Assembly (NCBI GenBank): GCA_949775045.1
Contig: OX459103.1
Span: 3,914,002 to 3,978,001 of the forward strand
From: Metridium senile
Lineage: Eukaryota; Cnidaria; Anthozoa; Actiniaria; Metridiidae
Direction: 5' to 3'
DNA length: 64,000 nt
Part shown: positions 11,395 to 25,200 of the stretch, piece by piece
Numbering within the stretch: the stretch's first letter is position 1
Layout: each line of letters begins with the position of its first letter
Position numbers and translations under genes: made by a program
Notes under the pieces: model-generated
Seen by the model: only the letters and a program-made list of their open reading frames with translations
Database searches by the model: none
What the model was told of the DNA's origin: nothing

Positions 11395-13219
11395 ACACAC
11401 ACACTTTTGTGGGGCCTTTTGTGATATATCATTTAAGATTGTTCTTTGCCAAATACTTTGGCCTATCCTAAGTGATCTGACAGGACTCACAGGGTCAACT
11501 TGTGGGGTCAAACTAGTTCCCAATTTCCTCATTGTCTGGTGGTGCTGGGTTTCCTGTGTTTACAAGATATTGGGGGTAAGGGGTATAGAAACAAAGCATA
11601 CATCTCTTGGGCTTTCTGTGTTAACATGGTGGAGGGAGAAATGGTAACAAAATGTACTTCTGCTGGGTTTCCTGTGTTTACAAAAGGAAACAGCAAAATG
11701 TACTGCTACTGGGCTTCCTGTATTATATTAGTAGAAAACTGGAATGGGGAGAGAAGAGGAGAATGAGGAATACACCACAGGAAGCCCACACTGACAAACA
11801 TTAATCTGTAGAGCCTTGATGATAACTAGCATCTAAGCTATTGTAGATCTAATCTATTGTAGATCTGATCTATTGTAGATCTAAGTTATTGTAGATCTAA
11901 GCTATTGTAGATGTCTCATGTGATTTGCTTGACCACATAAGAACATCTGCATGGAGACAACAGGGTGTTCAAATCCTTAAAAACATCAAATAAGCATTTG
12001 GGAAAGTTTGTTGTTGTTAAAACAGTAATTAGCTGTATCTTAATAACAAAATAATATATTTTAGAAAAAAGTAATTTGTGTAAAAAAAAATCAGTCACAA
12101 TTAACTATCACAACACTGCATGTCCACAAATTATGCACCTTGGCTTTTGATAATCAATATCATTTTTATTCTTAAATTCAAAATCTCACAATGGCAAACT
12201 TCTCATGAGCTTTTGTCTCCTTGAAGATTTTCCAGCTTTTGCACCTCGTACAGCTTTTGTAGCTTAATTTGAAGACGTTAAAATAACATTTTCAGTTTAG
12301 TTCATAAAGTAGCTGCTTTTCTATGTCTTTAGATGTCTTTATGACCTTTTAATTCAAGATATTGTGTGTAGTTTATATTGTGATGCATACATTGCCAATA
12401 GCACATCATTGCAATTTTGATATAAAAATAGAACTTTGTTGTAAACAAGATCATTGAAAGCATACTGGTCCCAAGGGTCTTGTCTCCTTTAAGGTGCGGA
12501 TTTGCAAGAAACGTTATGCAATCCTGCGGCAAGCTCCTTTTTTTCTCTAGTTTTTAGTATAAAAGAGTGTATCAATCTAACTGACATAAATGTAAGGGTG
12601 CATACCATATATATCCATGAAACAAAATATATTATCTAATTGCACTATTTTGCAAACTTGTGATTATCATAGGAATACAGTGGTACATGTACCTCTATTA
12701 AGCAGTCACCCATACGTGGTCACCCTCTATTAGGTGGCCACAATGAAAAGTCCCAAATCTATTCCTATACCTATTCTATACCTCTGCATGTTCTTCAGCC
12801 AACCTCTATTAAATAAGCAGCCACTTTGGAAGGTCCTGAGGGTGACTGCTTAATAGAGTTTCCACAGTATATGTTAATGCTATCATCATTTTAATGTGTC
12901 TCGAGTGGTTCATGACTGAGTTAATTACGGACTCCTTAGTTAGACAAAAACAAAATGCTTGATTGTCATATATTTGAGTGAAATTAAAACAGTAAATTCA
13001 TGAAATAGAAATTACTAAATGGTACAAAATAGTGCTAACGAAGCAATAGAATTAGCATAACATTACTTACACTAAATAGTATAACGAATGTTTCATGGAT
13101 ATAAAGTTTACATTCTTTATATTTTATTGTAAACATGCACCAACACACTCTACTTGTCACCATTCCTTTTCAAGACCCTGGAGACAAGGTCTGCCCCAAT
13201 AAGCCCCAGAATGCTTTGC

Positions 13220-16200
13220 TCAAGGGTCAATAAAACAGACAAAAATATATCTAGTGCCCCAAGTCGTGGGCAGGCCCTCGTGGTAGTGTGTTAGTCGTCC
13301 TGGGTGCATAATTGCCCACCCTACTTTTGTTCCAGACACAGCACAGTCCTGACGAATGAATCTTGAGCCACCACCCTGTCAATCAATGTAACAATGTGAG
13401 CTGTTTATATTCAATATTGGGCTTCCTGTGGTAACAAGGAGTTGCTACAATCCAAACACTACAGCAAGCCTACTTTTAACAACATGCAAACCTATTAACT
13501 GTCCCTGCAAGCATTTGTGTAGACATGTAAAAATATTTTGTTGGTAGGTGGGTGGGTTGGTTTGCGGGTTGCTGGGTGAGTGGGTTAGTTGGTGAGTGCG
13601 CTGGTTGGTTATTTGGTAGGTGGGTTGGTGCATGGTTGGGTTGGTTTGGTTTGGTTGGTAGGTGGGTTGGTTCTGTTGGTGGATTGGCTGGCTGGTTGGT
13701 AGGTGGGTGGGTTGGTTTGCGGGGTGAGTGGGTTAGTTGGTTATAAATGGGTTGGTTGGTTATTTGGTAGGTGGTTGGGTTGGTGGGCGGGTGGGTGGGT
13801 TGGTTGGTTCTGTTGGTGAATTGTCTGGGTAGGTGGTCAGTAGGTGGGTTGGTTGGTTAGTAGGTTGATTGGTTGGTGGGTTGGTTGGTTCTGTTGGTGG
13901 ATTGGCTGGCTGGTTGGTAGGTGGGTGGGTGGGTTGGTTTGCGGGTTGCTGGGTGAGTGGGTTAGTTGGTTATTTGGTAGGTGGGTTGGTTGGTTCTGTT
14001 GGTGAATTGTCTGGGTGGGTGGTCAGTAGGTGGGTGGGTTGGTTGGTTAGTAGGTTGATTGGTTGGTGGTTGGTTCTGTTGGTGGATTGGCTGGTTGGTT
14101 GGTAGGTGGGTGGGTTGGTTAGTTGATTGGTGGGTGGGTTGGTTGGTTGGTTGGTTGGACAGTTGGTAGGTTGGTTGTTAATTGTTTATTTGCTAGTTTC
14201 GATTAGTTACTTGTTATATTAGTTGCCTGTTGTTTATTTGTATGTTGTTGTTGTTGTTGTTGTCATAGTTGTTGTTGTTTTGTTTGTTACTTTTTCAATT
14301 CCTTTCTTTCTTGCGTTCGTTTGTTTGTCTAGCTGTCTGCTTCAATGTTTATTGTGTTCTTTTATTTGTTCATTTTTATTTGTCTGTTCCTTTATTCATT
14401 CTTTTCGTTCGTATGTTCAAGTGTTTATCTATTGAGGTGTAGCGTCTATTACGCAAATACGCACATGCGTACTTGAGACGGGAAATTTTCAAATGTTTTT
14501 TAATCGTTTTCCATATATTTTTGTTTTCAAAAGTTAAAAATCCATAGCCGTGCGTACTTGTCAAAATGACCACGCTACGCCCATGCTATTTGTGTTTTAT
14601 CGTTACTGTAAGCTTTGTTCACCATCTCAAAATATTCCATTAACTTACGCCATAATCAATTCCAGGTTGGTTCAAAGCAATGTTGATAGTGTAGGTAGAC
14701 GAGTCATGATGTGGACGAAGGTAGTATTGTCCATTTGGTGTGTACTTGACTACGAAATTCATGACTGCCCGACCCTAAATGTACAACAAAAAGAACGTCA
14801 GAAAATAGAGCAGAGCAGAAGAAGACAAGGCAAGAAAAGAAAGGACAAGGCAAGATAGGCCAGGACAAGAGAAGAAGAAAGGAAGATAATAGGACAATAA
14901 CATGACTTTTGGTGGGCATATTGTTTATTTGCGGCCCGAGTAGTGTCGTTTGTGCCCGAACGGAGCGAGGGTGCAAATGACGCTACAAGAGCCGCAAATA
15001 TACAATACGCCCGACAAAAGTTACGATTACGGTTTTCAAAATGAAAAAGCAACTTACATCTGAATAGTATCCTGGGAAAAGACGAGTGTTGACTGGGACA
15101 ACATATTGTTTCAGTGTGTGTAGCCATTCTGCTTCATAACCGATCTGAAACAAACATTAACAACATGTTACATTACTCGTTCATATTCCATCCATCCATT
15201 CATTCATTTATTCTTACAACCGTACTTCTTCCATTCTTTCATTCACTTATCTATGTATTCACTTGTTCATTCATTCTTCATTCATTCGTTCACATATGCA
15301 TTCATTCATTCATTCATTCTTACAGTAATTCTCCCCTTCAGCCATTCTTTCATTTACTTATCTACGTAGTATATATTATACCTGGTTCATGTGTATATCA
15401 ACAGTAGGCACATTCTCATATCCACCAGCTAAACGTCCGTCTTCGTTCTTGCCACCAGACCACTGACCAAAGTGCTCCATTTCTTCAATCATGTGCTTCG
15501 CCCATGTCTCAGAATACAGAGGGAACCAAAAAACATCGTTGCAGGGCTGTAATAAAACACAATAAAACCTTAAATACATTTTGTGCTATTACTCGTTTAG
15601 ATTATAACTTTTTGGAATTATTCTTTTTGCATTTCAAAATTTATCTATTCAAAAATACATATTACAGTGCGACTACTCGAACCAAGGCCACCCAAACAAA
15701 TTTTTGCACAAATCATCAATCATGTTAAAGTATCTAAACAATAGAACAACAAGAAATTTATGACTTAAATTCACTGTCGAAATATAATGTCAAAGTGTCA
15801 ACAAAAAACATCAGAATTATCTTGTATCATGATTAAATGATTTGTGAAAAATTTGTTTGGGTGGCCTTGGTTCGAGTAGTTGCACTGTAAGTGGAATCAA
15901 TTTTTTTTGTCCAAATTGGAGCCGTAACCTAGCTTAATATATGTGACTCACCATTTCCATAGGAATACTTTCATTTAGGGTTTGTGAGTAGTTGGGATGT
16001 AGATACCTTTCTTCCCAATCCTTAAATGATAATGATGATGATTCAATTACATTCAATGTTATTCAGTACCGTGAGTTACAATATATGTACTTAGAGTAGG
16101 TTTCGTATGACTATGAAACGTTCAGTGCCGTGTAACGTGCCTTGCCGCGACCATGATGTTTCTAGAAATTTGGCGTGCCTTGCCGTGCCTTGACCGCGTT

Positions 16201-19200
16201 CGTGTCGTGAGCTTTTCATAGTCATACGAAATCTGCTCTATCATATAGACCCTATGCAAAAAGAGCAAGGGACTGGGAACGAGCAACACGAAACACCATG
16301 AACAATTAAATATTTCAATAATATTTTTCCCTTACAAGAAAGAGCATGTCTAAATTAGTAATTTGGTAGAGTTATGTTGTCATGTATTGAATCACTGCAA
16401 AGTTATCAGCATTTAAAATTTACCAAAAACGTGAAAGCGAGGCTCTAAAGGCCCAAGTGCAAATTTTAGGCCAAATCTTTGGAAATTCAAGAAGCTGTAA
16501 CTTTTGATCAGTTTATGTTACTACATTGAATCTTTGGAATATCACTAATTTCGATGTGCTCTGTCTAATAAAAGCAATGATGTCTTCTAATACTGATTAA
16601 GAAAGGAATTGACTTTTTGCATAGGGTGTATGACCCGTATTTTTCCCGGCGCACGCTCTTAAGAAAACCTTCGGAAAAAAGTCACATTTGTTAAATTAAT
16701 GACTTTTGAGGGCCACAAGTTTATTAGCTTTTAGCTATTTAGTGCTACCCTCTTTAAATAAAGTTACTTACTTACTTACCAGTTGGTTATTAAATATCTG
16801 CCATAAATCGTTGTGCAGTTTGGATGTATTGTAGGTTTCTGAATCTTTGAGGTGACCAAAGTAATGAAGGTTATTGACATACATGAAGATACCCTGAAAA
16901 CAATTGAAAATAACGTGACGTGACTTAACGTAGTGTGACATGGCTTGGTGTGACTATGTGACAAAACATGACTTAACGTAAAGTGACATGGCTTGACGTG
17001 ACGTGACAAAACATGACTTAACTTAATGTGACATGGCTTGACATGTCATGACTTTACGTGACAACATTTGACTTATCGTAAAGTGACATGACAAAACATG
17101 ACTACATGAAAAAGTGACATGACTTTGCGTGACAACACGTGACTTAACGTTAAGTGACATGGCTTGACGTGGCGTGACTTAACGTACGTGACAAAACATG
17201 GCTGAACGTAAGGTGACATGGTATAACGTGACATGACATGACCACGTGACAAAACATGACTTAACTTGAAGTGACATGGCTTGACGTGGCATGACATGAC
17301 CACGTGACAAAACATAACTTAACGTAAAGTGACATGGCTTGACGTGGCATGACATAGCATGACTTAACGTTAAGTGATATGGCTTGACATGGCATGACAA
17401 AGCATGACTTAACGTTAAGTGACATGACAAAACATGACTTAACGTAAAGTGACATGACCACGTGACAAAACATGACTCAACGTAAAGTGACATTGATTGA
17501 CGTGGCATGACAAAGCATGACTTAACGTTAAGTGATATGGCTTGACTTGGCATGACAAAACATGACTTACATGACTTAACGTAAAGTGACATGACCACGT
17601 GACAAAACATGACTTAAATATGACATGACAATTAACATTCACTATCTTACCTTTTCTCGAACATATTTAGAAAATGCCATCACCGGGTCAAATGATGGAT
17701 GGCCATAACTGAGACGAATATTAGGCAGGACTTCTTTCTTAATCAAATAAGCACTTGAAACGTGAGGGGAGTTCCATACACCCCTTGAAAAGAGAAATAC
17801 ACGCAATTTAATAATGAATGCAGTAAGAAATCAACCGAACAACTGATCAGTAACTTGTATAAACTATGTAACTAAAGTGGAAGACATCGGTGAGTCATTA
17901 AATCAATGTATTTGTTGATCATTCTTTCAGACAGTTAGTCAGTAAATCTGTTATAGATAATCATATGGTTAGTCAGTCAATCAATCTATTTATCAGCAAC
18001 CTACTTAGTTGAGCAATGAATGAATAAATAGACCCTTTTAGTTCTGTATGCAAATTGCACATTTCAGACCACATGACATTCCCTTGAGAGTTGTTCTTTT
18101 ATGTCAAGTATGAAAATATTTATGCATAACAAATGATTAATTCCAAAGGGAATGAACACGTGGTTTGAAATGGGAAAATAAACATTGAAGCTGAATGGGT
18201 CTATTAACCATGTAACAAGTCAGTCAATCTAACAACAAATCAAATAATTATATTTACCAGGCATTCAATTAATCAATCAATCATTCATTCATTCATCCAG
18301 TTAGCCAACAAACCAACTGACAAGTCAGTCAGTCATTCATCCAGGCAATCATTAAATCAATTAATCAACCAGACTTTCATTCATACAGTCAATCAATCAA
18401 TCAATCAATCAATCAGTCAACCAACCTCCAACCAACTAACAGCCAGCATGTCAGTCAACCAAACAACCGAACGACCAACTAAATAACAAACAATACAAAC
18501 CAATCATATGTGTTCTACGTACATTTTTTTGTACTGGACAATATCCAGGTAATCTGGTGACCTGGTATAGTAACTATCATCACCTATGGCACCCCAGAAG
18601 TTGGACCACAACTTTTTGTATCTGGATAACATTGGTACCATAATAGATCTGTTCTGTGACATCAGAATCTTCAAGACATCTTTGTTAGTGAATGAAACTT
18701 CACCATTGACATAGAACAGGTAGTCATTACCACTGAGTATAGCTGCCTCTCTGAAAATGAAGAGTGGCAATATTAACATTGTATGTTGTTGTGTGACTTG
18801 ACTTGACATTGAGTGACATGACTTGATATTGAGTGACATGATTTGTGATTTAGCATTGAAGTGGCTTAACATAACATCACAAAATCTGCCATTATGTGAC
18901 ATGATTTGTGATTGTGACACATTAATTACTTGAATTGACATTGTGCGACATGACTTGTGACTTTGCATTGAAGTGGCTTAACCTTACATCATATGATCTA
19001 ACATTGTGTGACATAATTTTGTATTGCTTGGCATGACTTGACATTATGTAGCTTGACTTGACATCGTGTGACATGACTTGTGACTTTGCATTGATATGGT
19101 TTGACATTGAGTGACATGACTAGTGTCATTGTGTGACATGATTTTTGGTTGTGTGACATGACTTGATATCGTGTGACATGACTTGTGACTTTGTATTGAT

Positions 19201-22200
19201 TTGGTTTGACATATCAACGATCTGACTTGATCTGACATTGAGTGACATAGTATCACTGTATGACATGACTTGCAACACTTCGTGACATGATTTTTCATAA
19301 TATATTCTACTTACATGATTTTGTTTCGTGCTATAAATTCTTTACCAGCTCCAGGATCTTCAATGTTTGATGGACCAATGTTTGTAACTGTGTTGTAAAG
19401 ACCTTTGGCACCACCCTTCAACCAATCAACTACATGACCACTGTGGTACTCAACCTGGTAAAAAATAATAATCAGATACAGGTTTTTGACTGACTATCTG
19501 GCTGACAGATTGGCTGACTGAATAACCAAATACTTGTCTGACAGATAGAAGGAGTGACAAACTAACTGACTGTCTGATCATTTGACTGACTGGCTGACTG
19601 ACTGACTGACTGACTGACTGACTGACTGACTGACTGACTGACTGAATGTCTGACTGACTGACTTTTGATTGACTGACTAATTGACTGACTGACTGACTGT
19701 CTGTCTGATTGTCTGTCTGACTGACTGGATGAAACACAGATAAATTGTTCCAATATTTGATTCACTCATTTTTTTTACATCATACACAAACACCAATCAA
19801 CATACAACCACCTACCACATTGTGGATGTGAAGATCAATACGTTTCTTTGGGTAATCAATCTTTTCTATTTTCTTGAAGAACTCTGGCATAAAAGGTATT
19901 GGTCTGTGAATCAATATGGCCAGCATAACAGTTGGCAGCTCATTATCCTGGAAATGAATGATAGAGAAATGATGACAACCTTGTTATTCATGCAGTTACT
20001 CTTAGTGTACTGGACACGGTCTATGGAATTACAATGAAACAACAGATAAACCACTATAACATCACCAGAATGAAACAAACAGAGAATATAAGGTTTCTAT
20101 TATATACACCATGTCCTCCATTTCCTTTACACAAAGCAATACCCTAAACAAAGCTAACATTAAGAACACCACAGGCTTCTTTTTTCTTCTTCTTCTTCTT
20201 CTTCTCTTTTTTAATATTTTTATTGAAATCCATGAATAATTTTTTACATTTTTATGAGTATTTACCCATTAGGGGTATAATACCCTAGATATCATAATAT
20301 ATAGTATATTACATGGTTTGCATTAACAAAATTGATATATTATATGTACATAGTAATAACATCATAGTATTTTGTAAAACGGTAATTATATTAAAACAGA
20401 CATATATTAATCAACAAAAAAGGCTTCTATTAAATTACACACTTTTCCCTCCATTGAGTCCTTTACACAAAGTAATATCCTGAACAAAGCTTTCAAAGAA
20501 TACAATAGGTTTCCATGTAGTTCATGTAGAAGGAGCCACATACTATTCTCATTGGTCAAATATATAACCACGGAATTGGCTATTTTGGCCTAGTTAAGCA
20601 CACCAAATTCAACCTAGTCCATTTGCACACATTCCCGGGCCCCATGGGATTGAGTCCACTGCATATAAACCGCGGAAACACCAATTTCATGACATTTTGG
20701 CCAAGTTCGGAGAAGCGTTTAGAAAAGCTTTGACCCAGGCCACCAACCTCCCCTTCGGCGACGCCCTATATCAGCCTCAGTCCCTCTCACGTTCCCCATA
20801 ACTTAACTCAATGGAGACAATGAGGGGGTGTTTTAGCAAGGAGTTGTCATTGTCATTTTGACAAATACGCACAGATGTGAATTTTTGAATTTTGAATACA
20901 AAAATATATGCATGGAAAACGATTAAAAAACATTTGAACATTTCCCGTCTCAAGTACGCATGTGCGTATTTGCGTAATAGACGGTATGCCCCTGAAGAGA
21001 CAATATATCTCGACCCTCACCTTCTTTCCTTTAAGATTTATGGTATCCTCACTGCAATGTTTACAACCTTCGTTAGCATTCCACATGGCAGGGACATAGT
21101 TGCCAAGATAGTTCAGGAAAAGCTGTTGGCAAAATTATCAAAGTTCAGACAACAAGAAGCAAAATTGATTGATTGATTGACTGATTGGTGGATATACTGA
21201 TTGATTGGTTGATTGATTGATTGATTGATTAATTGATTGACTGATTGATTGAATGACTGATTGATTAATTGATTGGTTGACTGATTGATTGGTAGATTGA
21301 CTGATTGATTGATTGGTTGACTGATTGATTGATGGACTGATTGATTAATTGATTGGTTGATATACTGATTGATTGGTTGACTGATTGATTGATGGACTGA
21401 TTGATTGATTGACTGATTGCATGATTGATTGATTGATTGATTGGTTGATATACTGATTGATTAGTTGACTGATTGATTGATGGACTGATTGATTGGTTGA
21501 CTGATTGATTGATTGGTTGATATACTGATTGATTGGTTGACTGATTGATTGATATACTGATTGATTGGTTGACTGATTGATTGATTGATTGGTTCATAAA
21601 CTCATTGATTGGTTGACTGATTGATTGATATACTGATTGATTGGTTGACTGATTGATTGATTAATTGATTGGTTGATATACTGATTGATTGGTTGACTGA
21701 TTGATTGATGGACTGATTGATTGGTTGACTGATTGATTAATTGATTGGTTGATATACTGATTGATTGGTTGACTGATTGATTGATGGACTGATTGATTGG
21801 TTGACTGATTGATTGATTAATTGGTTGATATACTGATTGATTGGTTGACTGATTGATTGATGGACTGATTGATTGGTTGACTGATTGATTGATTAATTGA
21901 TTGGTTGATATACTGATTGATTGGTTGACTGATTGATTGATGGACTGATTGATTGGTTGACTGATTGATTGATTAATTGATTGGTTGATATACTGATTGA
22001 TTGGTTGACTGATTGATTGATTGATTGATTGATAAACTGATTGATTGGTTGACTGATTGACTGGTTGATATACTGATTGATTGGTTGATTTTTTTGATTA
22101 ATTGATTAATTGATTGACTGACTGATTGGTTGATTGATTGATTAATTGCATGATTGACTGATTGATTGATGATTGAATAATTGATTGTCCTATTTATTTA

Positions 22201-25200
22201 TTGATCCAACATATACCTTGCTTGGCCCATTGCCATGTAACCATAATGGCACAGTATTATATACAGTGTTGCGAACAATTGGTTCTGAGCCTTCTAAATC
22301 TACTTCTATTTCCTCTGAAAAAAAAAAAAAAAGATTTAAGTTGTGTTAAGATTTTAGATGCCATAAACTTTGGATTCACTGTGTAAAAAAACTTAGTTTG
22401 AATTACAATGATGTAACTGTGCGATAGTCACTTTATTGTGCCTTCTTCTCCATAAAATATAATTTTTTGGAATCATGAATAATTTGTGTTAATAATTTGA
22501 AGATTAAGTCTTAATCAGGCTTATATACAGTCACTAAGATTGAGCTTTGGGGACCACCATTCATTCCCCCTCTACATGACCAAATCTACCAAAGAATCAA
22601 GGTTTTCTGACCACCATGTTGTTTAATATATAGATACCTTGTGCACCATTCAGGTTCATGAATATTTTTGTTGTGTGGTCAAGAGCCAATCCAAACTTTT
22701 CCTGGAATAACAAAATAAATAAGTGAATGAAATGTATTGACTGAGTATAAATGAACAAACATAGAATAAATGGATGGATGGATGAATGAATGGATTTACT
22801 ATATGAATGAATGAATGAATGAATGAATGAATGAATGAATGAATGAATGAATGAATGAATAAATGGATAGATGAATGGAGGAATAATAGGTGAACAAATG
22901 CATGGATGAATAATGGATGGATGGGTAGATGGATGAATGAATGAATGAATGAATGAATGGATGGTTGGATGAATGGACGAATGGATTTAGTATATGCATG
23001 AATGAATGGGTAGATGAATGAATGAATGAATGAATGAATGGGTAGATGAACAAATGGATGAATGAATGAATGAAAGAATGAGCAAATGAACAGCCCTAGA
23101 AGAAGCGCCTCAAGGCTGACAATGTGCCTTGTGGGAAAAAATGATGATGATGATGATGATGATGATGGATGGATGAATGGAAAGATGAATAATATAAAAC
23201 AATAAGTAAAGAAAAAAATAAAAACAGAAAAATGAATAAATGAATAAACGAAAAAATGGATAAATGGGTTAATGAATAGATGAATAACAAACAAATAAAA
23301 ACAGAGTCACACATTGTAATAATGTTGCATATACTCACTCTCTTTTTCTCATCAATGTAGATGTTTGTATAGTAAAGCTGGTCATCCTCTTCATCTTTTA
23401 TTTCTGTATCCGAGACAACCTCATGGAAAACTGATGCATAGCCAATGAAACCTACAAATATAAGAAATGGATTTATTAATCAAGTTGTTTTTGTTAGGGA
23501 TTCTATTCTCGGTTGATTTGATCTATTTGATCTAGACATGTATTCACTTATCACCTTTATCAATAATACTATTATTCCTCCATTCATTTTCATGTTCATT
23601 CACTCATTAATTTCTCCATCCATCCATCCATCCATCCACTTATTCATTCATTCATTAATTAATGACCCACCTCCTGAACACAAATATCTTTTGCCATACT
23701 TTACTTCTGGGTATTTATCCTAAAATAAAACAAATATCAAATAAGTAGAGTTCATAGTAAAATTGATAACTGCATATGCAACTAGCCTCCTCCGTAGGCA
23801 TCTCTTAGGCAGAAAAAATGAAGAAAAAGAAAAAAACATGTCGCTGGCTTCCTGTTGCATATGGTAAAAATGACTGAAGGTCAACATTTGGTCCTCAAAT
23901 TTCAACACAGGAACCCGAAAATCATGAAAATCACTCTCGGACTCAGGAGTTGCCTGCGGAGGAGGCTAATATGCAACTATGTTTAATTTTATTCTCTATT
24001 TTTGGATAACAACAATGCCTTGCTTTTTTTTGGGGGGGGGGGAGGGGGGTAGTTATTGTAATTCAAATTTGTTTGATATGATTTACAATTGGCCAATACC
24101 AAATCGAGTAGAGGACTGGGTACTACTTTCCCTAATTAATTTAATTAAGAAATGAACCTCCTAATATAAAACAGCAGATCAAGATATGCAAGATTCCTGA
24201 GATTTGGTGCTTTTGGTTGGATATTGAGTGAGTTGCAGCCATTCAAAACTGCCCAAAATTACAAAGGAATGTATGGATTGGAGGGACAGGCGGCCATCAT
24301 CAGGGCCATGAGCATGTATGAAAAACCATAATTAACCTACCACAAGCCATCGGTTAGGCCAGCAAAAACCTTCAGCAGAAAACACCATGTTTTTATCAAA
24401 CTCTAAGAATGTCTTGATGAATGCTTCAGCATTTCCAGCCATAATGGCATCATAACTTAAAAGGGAAATAACAACAAAGGAATCAATGAATAAATTGAAA
24501 TACACAAGTTGGATATAAAAGGCATTAAAAAATTCATGAATAATTAATGAGACATTTTCAAAAGAAATCATGACCATGACGAGTGTTGTAAATCTGATAC
24601 ATCCTGATTTGCATAAGTTTTAACTGGTAATTTTACGGCAAAATTTATTTTAATCTTGAAAATTTTGCTAAAATATATGAAAGAGCTAACCTAGACATTT
24701 TTTAAGTCGTTTACAACATTCGCGTCGGTGTTGTATTGGTAATATGATAATATGGTAATATGATACTGATGATGATGATGTTAATCATGATTATAATAAC
24801 AATAACAATGAAATGATAACAATGATGACAATTAATAATTATTCTGATAATAATGAAAATGATAATAATGATATATTCTGATCAGATGATGTAAATGATG
24901 ATGATATAACAGTGATTACCTACCTGTCTGAAAACATGAGTATTAAATTTTTCCTGTCCTTGTATTCGGCTGTAACTTTCTTCAACATGTTGATCTTGTG
25001 ACCACCCCCTGGGGAGTTTTGGATGTCGCCGCCCTTCCATTCTTCATTCAAGCCAATAACCTACAACGTTACAATATTAAGATAAAATAAACAAATTGTT
25101 TTGTGTGTCGACGCCCTTCCATTCTTCATTCAAAACAATATTAGGATAAAATAAACACATTTTTCACTTGATGGATAGATGGATAAAAGAAGGAATAAAA

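Larger units (their letters stand above)
9753..13219. other. Convergent intergenic region between SELENOK and PLOD
   Basis: It holds the SELENOK 3' UTR and the PLOD 3' UTR, and no other gene that I can support. Repeats include a Harbinger-like MITE (10280-10455), an inverted repeat (about 10752-10970), a GGGAGCA-type short tandem (11230-11350), a 35-base poly-C run ending near 11394, and a tandem of about 19 bp containing TATTGTAGATCTAA (11845-11912). Confidence 0.7.

Noticed and set aside
11333..11647. Proline-rich frame over the poly-C run
   Set aside because: Driven by a 35-base C homopolymer; both strands are open and no homology is visible.
14376..14573. 65-codon frame similar to one at 20892-21176
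   Set aside because: The similarity comes from a dispersed DNA repeat in opposite orientations, not from a gene family.
16905..17635. Possible CRISPR-like array
   Set aside because: Units vary in length and sequence, there are no unique spacers, and the surrounding genes are spliced animal genes.
22656..23338. 212-codon Phe-Ile-His-Ser-rich frame
   Set aside because: Translation of the GAAT array in a PLOD intron; it only overlaps the true exon 22638-22701 at its edge.
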